NCBI GenBank assembly: GCA_002385665.1
Contig: DGDX01000109.1
Coordinates: forward strand, 1 to 5,973
Source: Firmicutes bacterium UBA3941
GTDB lineage: Bacteria > Bacillota > Clostridia > Caldicoprobacterales > UBA3941
Direction: 5' to 3'
Length of the DNA: 5,973 nt
Each line of letters begins with the position of its first letter. Position 1 is the stretch's first letter. The notes below the pieces were generated by a model. The model was not told where the DNA came from. It saw nothing but the letters and a program-made list of their open reading frames with translations, and searched no databases. The translations under genes and the position numbers were made by a program. Shown piece by piece: positions 1-4,016 of this stretch.

Positions 1-416
1 AGGTCCACAACTTCAATTGTCATCAGACTGCCTGCTGAATTTTCCGGATACTTTAAAAACTGGTTTATTAGCTTTCTACGTTCCTCACTGGTGTTTTTAA
101 GCACCTTTTTAACTACATTGGCAGGCATTTCTTCAATCAAATCCACTGTATCATCTAAAAATAACTCATCTATAATGCTCTTAATTTCCCTGTCCGTTAT
201 GGATTCGATGATAAACTCCTGCTGCTCCTTGGATACATAGGAAAACACTTCTGCTGCCAAATCCTTGGGCAGCAATCTAAATACCACCAGCAGATCGTTC
301 CCATCTAATTCTTCCAGCCAACTTGCAATATCTACAACGTTTATCTGAGTAATCCAAGTTCTGGCATCAGCCAGTCTCCCTTGATGAATGAGGCCTAGAA
401 TGAATTCTTTTGTCAT
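1..416 (-). CDS. mgtE: Magnesium transporter MgtE, N-terminal part (cut by window edge)
   Basis: The first 138 codons of a gene that runs off the left edge. In the MgtE family this region is the cytoplasmic N domain, which with the following CBS domains senses Mg2+ and gates a dimeric membrane channel. What is visible is an all-helical, acidic N domain. It contains LDGNDLLVVFRLLPKDLAAEVF at about residues 37-58 and a DDTVDLIEEMP stretch at about 88-98. YPENSAGSLMT at about 122-132 is the typical junction into the first CBS domain. Full-length family members are about 450 residues, so the CBS and five-helix membrane parts lie outside. The ATG start is fixed by AAGGAGG eight bases upstream. The identification is supported independently by the M-box riboswitch in the leader, a classical partner of mgtE. 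No frameshift is seen in the visible part. Confidence 0.94.
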   Translation of the reverse strand, partial: MTKEFILGLIHQGRLADARTWITQINVVDIASWLEELDGNDLLVVFRLLPKDLAAEVFSYVSKEQQEFIIESITDREIKSIIDELFLDDTVDLIEEMPANVVKKVLKNTSEERRKLINQFLKYPENSAGSLMTIEVVD

Positions 417-424
417 GGCATAAC

Positions 425-431
425 CCTCCTT
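425..431 (-). promoter_or_regulatory. Ribosome binding site of mgtE
   Basis: AAGGAGG on the minus strand, a near-perfect match to the 16S anti-SD, eight bases before the ATG at 416. It directly abuts the foot of the 432-474 hairpin, so folding or extension of that hairpin could affect ribosome access. A second ATG at 421-419 reads only ATG-CCA-TGA and overlaps the true start. Confidence 0.9.
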
Positions 432-474
432 AACAGGGCCCTGCCATTTATAGCTTGATGGCCGAGACCCTGTT
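432..474 (-). other. Two-part hairpin directly upstream of the mgtE ribosome binding site
   Basis: On the minus strand AACAGGG (474-468) pairs perfectly with CCCTGTT (438-432). Inside it GCCAT (462-458) pairs perfectly with ATGGC (447-443), separated by a small internal loop, with a ten-base apical loop. There is no U-tract after it; the SD follows at once. It is therefore not an intrinsic terminator. It may be a translational control element, an mRNA-stabilising structure or a processing site; which of these is inference. Confidence 0.6.
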
Positions 475-656
475 CATATTATTTACTTTTTCCCATTGAT
501 ATAAACCAGGCAAAGGCCCAGGGTCCACTTTCCGTCACCATCCTCTTTTCAATATTTGATAGAGTACCTTCGGCGAGTTTATGGCCACCATACTCTTTCA
601 TATCTTTGTCTATGACATAACTTCTACTTTTGTATCCGGGGATCCACCTTCTGAGC
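475..656 (-). other. Long post-terminator leader of mgtE, no confident gene
   Basis: About 180 bases between the M-box terminator and the hairpin at the mgtE ribosome binding site. One frame is open from a TTG inside the terminator (679) to a TAA at 479-481 (66 codons). It ends in a PWAFAWFISMGKSK-like tail, with an internal ATG giving a 40-residue version. Neither start has a Shine-Dalgarno sequence, the longer start lies within the terminator hairpin, and I do not recognise the product. I see no promoter or further riboswitch. It is probably untranslated leader, with a small peptide gene as a weaker option. Confidence 0.4.
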
Positions 657-691
657 AATAAAAATGGGTCCCTCAACAAGCGAAAGACCCA
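657..691 (-). terminator. M-box expression-platform terminator
   Basis: On the minus strand TGGGTCTTTC (691-682) pairs along ten bases (two G-U) with GAGGGACCCA (674-665) around a seven-base loop. TTTTTATTG follows immediately. This is a canonical intrinsic terminator, 240 bases before mgtE and just after the aptamer. It is the OFF state of the switch. Confidence 0.92.
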
Positions 692-721
692 AAATATCTA
701 TCGATGGTTTCACTCGTTGAG
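672..721 (-). promoter_or_regulatory. M-box antiterminator
   Basis: The 14 bases CTCAACGAGTGAAA (721-708) can pair without a gap (two G-U) with TTTCGCTTGTTGAG (685-672). The first strand contains the 3' arm of aptamer helix P1 (AACGA, 718-714). The second covers the loop and part of both arms of the terminator. P1 plus terminator and the antiterminator therefore exclude each other. When Mg2+ stabilises P1, the terminator can form and mgtE is shut off. Confidence 0.88.
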
Positions 722-864
722 TTTTAGCACTATAAAGCTTAGGTTCCAGGACCAGCCACATTAAGCTATACCTTGCTCCGATAAAGCCTGTTGACCCATT
801 GGCGTCTCTCGACGTTTCTGGATAGTGGCGTATTTCTATATAGTAGCCTCACCTAACGAAAACT
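713..864 (-). promoter_or_regulatory. M-box (ykoK) magnesium riboswitch aptamer
   Basis: Reading the minus strand, the 5' end carries TCGTTAGGTGAGGCT followed by CTATAT. Then come ACGCCACTATCC, a CGTC-GAGA-GACG hairpin (814-803), and GCCAATGGGTCAACAG, which is the best-known M-box signature. The 3' end closes with GTGCTAAAACTCAACGAG. P1 is formed by TCGTT (859-855) and AACGA (718-714), with a G-U extension. M-boxes bind several Mg2+ ions and repress Mg2+ transport genes when the ion is plentiful. The position, between a promoter and an intrinsic terminator ahead of mgtE, is the standard arrangement. The outer boundaries are approximate. Confidence 0.96.
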
Positions 865-887
865 GTTATTAAATTATGTCCGAATAC

Positions 888-916
888 ATTATATACCATG
901 GTTCCCATAAATTCAA
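888..916 (-). promoter_or_regulatory. Promoter of the M-box/mgtE unit
   Basis: Minus-strand -35 TTGAAT (916-911), 17-base spacer, perfect -10 TATAAT (893-888). Transcription would start near 881, about 17 bases before the aptamer, giving a leader of about 465 bases. The spacer and -10 share a nearly identical 20-base block with the tyrS promoter. Confidence 0.85.
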
Positions 917-948
917 CTATACTAATCATACTGTATACAATCTTTATT

Positions 949-964
949 CCAGGGCCCCCTCTGG
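949..964 (-). other. GC-rich hairpin after araD, not a clear terminator
   Basis: CCAGAGGGGGCCCTGG on the minus strand folds into a short GC stem (CCAG/CTGG plus GG/CC) 26 bases after the araD stop. It is followed by AATAAAG, not a U-tract, and the run of Ts lies before the stem. A weak end signal or RNA 3' border is possible. I see no other terminator between araD and the M-box promoter. Confidence 0.3.
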
Positions 965-989
965 AAAAATATTAACTAAAATAATCCGT

Positions 990-1676
990 CTACTGCCCAT
1001 AATAGGCGTTTGCTCCATGCTTCCTTAAAAAATGCTTATCAAGCAAAGCTCTATCCATAGGCCCAATGTTGGCATTCAAGGTAAGGGTTCTGTAGGCCAT
1101 CTTGGCTACTTCCTCCAAAACAACAGCGTTATGCACCGCATCATGGGCATCCTTTCCCCAGGTAAAGGGGCCATGCATATTGACCAAAACTCCGGGTATA
1201 TCCATGGGATTTATCCCTTTAAAGGTCTCTACAATTACGTTCCCGGTTTCTTCCTCGTATTGCCCCTGTATCTCCTTGGTGGTCATCTTCCTGGTACAGG
1301 GAATTTCACCATAAAAGTAATCTCCATGGGTGGTCCCAAGGGGTATGATCCCTTTACCGGCTTGGGCAAAGCTGGTAGCCCATGATGAATGGGTATGGAC
1401 AACCCCACCTATATCCTTAAAATTATTGTAAAGGACCAAATGGGTTGGGGTGTCGGAGGAAGGCTTAAGATCCCCCTCCACCTTATTCCCGTCAAGGTCC
1501 AGGACTACCATATGTTCAGGTTTTAACTCTGAGTAGGGAACCCCGCTGGGCTTTATCACAATAATACCCTTCTCCCTATGGATACCGCTAACATTACCCC
1601 ATGTAAAGGTAATGAGGCCATACCTGGGCAGATCCATATTAGCCTTCCATACCTCTTCCTTTAATTCCTTAAACAA
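990..1676 (-). CDS. araD: L-ribulose-5-phosphate 4-epimerase
   Basis: Class II aldolase/epimerase-family enzyme converting L-ribulose 5-phosphate to D-xylulose 5-phosphate in the cytoplasm, linking L-arabinose use to the pentose phosphate pathway. The 228 residues align end to end with E. coli AraD (231 aa). WGNVS is at 26-30, the phosphate-site KPSG at 42-45 and SSDTPTH at 73-79. Zn ligands are His94 and His96 (VHTH) and His168 (MHGP). Acid/base residues are Asp119 (GDYFYG) and Tyr226 in the C-terminal YYGQ. I chose the TTG at 1676 because GGGGGAG lies five bases upstream and the protein then begins exactly where AraD does. A TTG at 1694 is in frame but has no SD. The gene follows tyrS by 34 bases with no visible promoter, so it should be under the tyrosine T-box. 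No araA or araB is in view. A related pentose (for example ascorbate-route) epimerase role cannot be excluded. Confidence 0.94.
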   Translation of the reverse strand: MFKELKEEVWKANMDLPRYGLITFTWGNVSGIHREKGIIVIKPSGVPYSELKPEHMVVLDLDGNKVEGDLKPSSDTPTHLVLYNNFKDIGGVVHTHSSWATSFAQAGKGIIPLGTTHGDYFYGEIPCTRKMTTKEIQGQYEEETGNVIVETFKGINPMDIPGVLVNMHGPFTWGKDAHDAVHNAVVLEEVAKMAYRTLTLNANIGPMDRALLDKHFLRKHGANAYYGQ

Positions 1677-1681
1677 CCTAT

Positions 1682-1688
1682 CTCCCCC
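1682..1688 (-). promoter_or_regulatory. Ribosome binding site that sets the araD TTG start
   Basis: GGGGGAG on the minus strand, five bases before TTG at 1676. It lies inside the reading frame if the upstream TTG at 1694 were used, so it argues for the downstream start and against a six-residue N-terminal extension. Confidence 0.8.
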
Positions 1689-1710
1689 ATACAATTAATT
1701 ATTGACCGCA

Positions 1711-2928
1711 CTAGAGTCTAACCCTAATGAAGTTTCTTTTACCTACCTGTACCACATCCTGATCCTTTAAGGTTGGGTTTTTAAGCTCATCCGTTTTTTC
1801 TCCGTTCACCCTTATAGCTCCTTGGCTTATAAGCCTTCTGGCCTGGCTGGTGCTGGGAGCAAGCCCGGCTTCAACGATCAAACGGGCCATATCTACACCT
1901 TCCTGGGATATAATATCCTGGGGAACTTCAAAAGTTGGGATTTCATCGGGCATTCCGCCCCTTTGGAAGACAGCCTTGAATTGCTCCTCGGCTTTTTGTG
2001 CTGCCTCTTCGCTATGGTAGAGGGAGGTGATCTCTCTGGCTAACCTCATCTTGGCATCCCTTGGATGGTATGAGCCGTCCTCTAGTCCCGCCTTTATTTT
2101 GCTGATTTCATCAGGATGAATATCCGTGGCCAATTCGTAGTATTTTATCATCAGCTCATCGGGTATGGACATGACCTTACCGTACATTTCGTTGGGCTCC
2201 TCGTAGATACCGATATAGTTGCCCAGGCTCTTGCTCATCTTTTCTACTCCATCGGTACCCTCCAACAGAGGCATCATAAGGGCTACCTGGCTCTCCTGTC
2301 CATAATCCCTCTGGATGGTCCTGCCCATGAGGAGGTTAAACCTCTGATCAGTACCCCCCAGCTCTATGTCCGCCTCTATTGCTACGGAATCATATCCTTG
2401 CATTAGGGGATAGAAGAACTCGTGGATACCTATGCTTTCATGCTCTTCAAATCTCTTCTTAAAGTCCTCCCGCTCCAACATCCTGGCTACGGTATGCTTG
2501 GATGCCAGAACGATAACATCGGAAAAGTCAAGGGCTCCCAGCCATTCGCTATTGAAGCGAACCTCTGTCTTGTCCCTGTCGATGACCTTGAATATCTGCT
2601 CTTGATAGGTACGAGCGTTTTCTAACACCTCTTCCTTTGTAAGAGCCGGTCTGGTCTTGGATCTTCCGGAAGGATCGCCTATCATACCGGTAAAATCGCC
2701 TATGATTATTATGGCCTTATGACCCAAATCCTGAAGCTGTTTGATCTTCCTAAGCACTACGGCATGACCTAAATGGATATCAGGAGCCGTAGGGTCAAGG
2801 CCCAGCTTTACCCTAAGGGGCTTGCCTTCCTTCTGAGACTTTTCCAGCTTGGCCTTTAAATCCTCTATATCGATTATCTCGTCCGCTCCTTTGGATATGA
2901 TTTTAATTTGTTCATCGATGGATATCAT
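1711..2928 (-). CDS. tyrS: Tyrosyl-tRNA synthetase, TyrZ-like clade
   Basis: Class I aminoacyl-tRNA synthetase that activates tyrosine with ATP and charges tRNA-Tyr in the cytoplasm; family members act as dimers. The 405 residues carry the HIGH-type motif HLGH at 52-55, [14 protein letters not shown] at 77-90, and a tyrosine-pocket region with [11 protein letters not shown] at 171-181 and GGTDQRFN at 191-198. KMSKS is at 230-234, and a C-terminal S4 RNA-binding domain covers about 345-405 ([15 protein letters not shown]). The [18 protein letters not shown] stretch is typical of the TyrZ group rather than the B. subtilis TyrS group, by recall. The ATG start is supported by GGAGG seven bases upstream. 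Regulation is by the Tyr T-box in its leader. araD follows closely downstream. The gene looks intact. Confidence 0.98.
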   Translation of the reverse strand: MISIDEQIKIISKGADEIIDIEDLKAKLEKSQKEGKPLRVKLGLDPTAPDIHLGHAVVLRKIKQLQDLGHKAIIIIGDFTGMIGDPSGRSKTRPALTKEEVLENARTYQEQIFKVIDRDKTEVRFNSEWLGALDFSDVIVLASKHTVARMLEREDFKKRFEEHESIGIHEFFYPLMQGYDSVAIEADIELGGTDQRFNLLMGRTIQRDYGQESQVALMMPLLEGTDGVEKMSKSLGNYIGIYEEPNEMYGKVMSIPDELMIKYYELATDIHPDEISKIKAGLEDGSYHPRDAKMRLAREITSLYHSEEAAQKAEEQFKAVFQRGGMPDEIPTFEVPQDIISQEGVDMARLIVEAGLAPSTSQARRLISQGAIRVNGEKTDELKNPTLKDQDVVQVGKRNFIRVRL

Positions 2929-2935
2929 GCTTATT

Positions 2936-2940
2936 CCTCC
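2936..2940 (-). promoter_or_regulatory. Ribosome binding site of tyrS
   Basis: GGAGG on the minus strand, seven bases before the ATG at 2928. It is free of obvious pairing partners close by, fitting control at the level of transcription termination rather than translation. Confidence 0.9.
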
Positions 2941-2964
2941 AATTTACATATATTTAGTTTATCT

Positions 2965-3005
2965 GTGCGTTCTTATACAGGGACGGAAGTACTCCTATAA
3001 TGCAC
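2965..3005 (-). other. Imperfect hairpin between T-box terminator and tyrS
   Basis: Minus strand GTGC (3005-3002) and TTATA (3000-2996) face TATAA (2977-2973) and GCAC (2968-2965), with unequal internal loops and GGAGTACTTCC in the apical part. There is no U-tract. The apical GTCCCT and ACTTCC are each complementary to pieces of the terminator loop and arm (AGGGAC, GGAAGT). The function is unknown and may be incidental. Confidence 0.35.
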
Positions 3006-3015
3006 CTTGTTTCTA

Positions 3016-3060
3016 TAAAAATATAAAAACCCTCGTCCCTTACTTCCATAGGACGAGAGT
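3016..3060 (-). terminator. T-box intrinsic terminator
   Basis: Minus strand ACTCTCGTCC (3060-3051) pairs along ten bases, one of them G-U, with GGACGAGGGT (3038-3029), followed by TTTTATATTTTTA. It ends transcription about 90 bases before tyrS when tRNA-Tyr is charged. Confidence 0.95.
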
Positions 3061-3330
3061 TGTATCCCGTGTTACCACCCACGTTTATCCATGCCTCACG
3101 GCATAGACCTCATTAGGTACAGGCCATGATTTTTAAAACTCATGACTTTATACCTTAGCACGATAACGGGTGCAAATTACGTTGACAGCCTACTGAGTCT
3201 CCGGACCTTTCAGTGCACGGCTCAGAGATGTATTCAAAGTGCCTTCCCTTGCCCCTCTCACCTACCGGGTACTCTCTTTAAGGTTCTAAGCACTCCTACT
3301 TCTTCTCATCATAGCCTTTGTGTGTGAAAT
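3029..3330 (-). promoter_or_regulatory. Tyrosine-specific T-box leader
   Basis: Stem I can be traced by hand. The basal helix is GGCT (3316-3313)/AGCC (3222-3219), then a kink-turn-like ATGAT/TGAG junction, GAGA (3307-3304)/TCTC (3228-3225), the specifier loop, and AGTGC (3294-3290)/GCACT (3242-3238). The loop strands are AGAAGTAGG and TTGAATACA, matching the S-turn form, with the specifier codon UAC at 3232-3230, read as tyrosine. Above it lie CCTT/AAGG and the AGAGAG and GGTAGGTGAGAGG elements of the distal arm. After Stem I come hairpins at 3213-3193 (CTGA/TCAG), 3173-3158 (GCAC/GTGC around CCGTTATC), 3155-3115 and 3104-3091, then antiterminator and terminator. UAC specifier, UGGU bulge and the downstream tyrS all agree. 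Confidence 0.97.
3047..3083 (-). promoter_or_regulatory. T-box antiterminator with UGGU bulge
   Basis: Minus strand CGTGGG (3083-3078) pairs with CCTATG (3052-3047) as helix A1. The seven-base bulge is TGGTAAC (3077-3071). ACGGGA (3070-3065) pairs with TCTCGT (3058-3053) as helix A2. The 3' strand (3058-3051) is also the 5' arm of the terminator, so only one can form. The bulge UGGU can pair with the ACCA end of uncharged tRNA-Tyr (discriminator A), which stabilises this ON state. Confidence 0.92.
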
Positions 3331-3337
3331 TTACTGT

Positions 3338-3367
3338 ATTATATACCATAGATCCCAGGAATGTCAA
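3338..3367 (-). promoter_or_regulatory. Promoter of the T-box tyrS-araD unit
   Basis: Minus-strand -35 TTGACA (3367-3362) and -10 TATAAT (3343-3338), both perfect, with an 18-base spacer. It lies 35 bases after the tetR stop. The start point would be near 3331, just ahead of Stem I. Confidence 0.9.
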
Positions 3368-3401
3368 TAAATCCTTGATTTTGTCCATCCTCAAAGAAAG
3401 A

Positions 3402-4013
3402 TTAATTCAGTGCCTTAATTAATAGTCTATAGGCTGCTTCCATGGCATCTTCGATATTGACTTCACTGTTAAAATTTATTTGATGAAAGTATTGGGTAAA
3501 CCCAATAATGACACTGGAGATGACCATATTGCGGTAGTAGGTATCCCCTACCTTATCCACAATGATTCCCTCCTCCATTCCTATTTCCAATAGATGATCA
3601 AACAGTTCATGGATCTTTAGCAGATGATTGGATAGATCGCATTTGTATTCACGCAGATATTCATAGAACTCTTGTAGGCCGCCAAGAGATAACAGCATCT
3701 TTAAAGTGGACATCTTATCGTCCATACATTCGGCTATAATATGAAGTCCCTCATAGAATTTCTCCTTAAATCCTTTTTTCTTTTTTATTCTCGAATACGC
3801 AGCCTCCACCTCATTGTCTATTTTATATAGGATAGCCTGGGATATAGCCTCCTCCTTGGAAGTAAAATAATCATAGATAGTACCCTTGCCTACATCTGCC
3901 GCCTGAGCTATATCCGATACCTTGATGGAGTAGGGGTTTATCCCCCTCTCCATCAAGGCTATAATACCGTTAAAGATGGCTATCTTCTTTTCCGAATACA
4001 AGACCCCACTCAT
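3402..4013 (-). CDS. TetR/AcrR-family transcriptional regulator
   Basis: A 203-residue protein of typical TetR length, expected to act as a dimeric DNA-binding repressor released by a small ligand. The N-terminal helix-turn-helix is at about residues 31-55: KVSDIAQAADVGKGTIYDYFTSKEE, with recognition helix VGKGTIYDYF. The rest is helical and variable, as in the ligand-binding domain; a KKKK run at 77-80 marks the linker after the DNA-binding part. The start lies three bases after the stop of the RND pump gene. The best SD (AAAGGAG, 4031-4025) sits inside the end of the pump gene, with a long 11-base spacing, which suggests translational coupling. The most likely target is its own efflux operon, whose promoter is outside the window. 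Ligand and operator are not visible. No terminator is clear after it. Confidence 0.93.
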   Translation of the reverse strand: MSGVLYSEKKIAIFNGIIALMERGINPYSIKVSDIAQAADVGKGTIYDYFTSKEEAISQAILYKIDNEVEAAYSRIKKKKGFKEKFYEGLHIIAECMDDKMSTLKMLLSLGGLQEFYEYLREYKCDLSNHLLKIHELFDHLLEIGMEEGIIVDKVGDTYYRNMVISSVIIGFTQYFHQINFNSEVNIEDAMEAAYRLLIKALN

Positions 4014-4016
4014 ATC

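Noticed and set aside
413..421. Minimal minus-strand frame ATG-CCA-TGA overlapping the mgtE start
   Set aside because: It is only three bases from the SD and two codons long. It may occur by chance and there is no evidence that it is used.
949..964. GC-rich inverted repeat as the araD terminator
   Set aside because: There is no U-tract on the downstream side in either direction, so it is listed only as a low-confidence structure.
1032..1385. Plus-strand open frame of 117 codons, with another of 70 codons overlapping it
   Set aside because: Both lie antisense to araD, which has full-length family similarity and all catalytic residues. They have no SD and no recognisable product.
2849..3327. 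Plus-strand frames across the T-box leader and tyrS start
   Set aside because: They cross conserved RNA structure and the tyrS 5' end in antisense, with no SD or family resemblance.
3368..3400. Weak CTTTGA/TCAAGG stem after tetR as a terminator
   Set aside because: It is six bases with a G-U and a large loop, followed by ATTTATTG rather than a U-tract; too weak to call.
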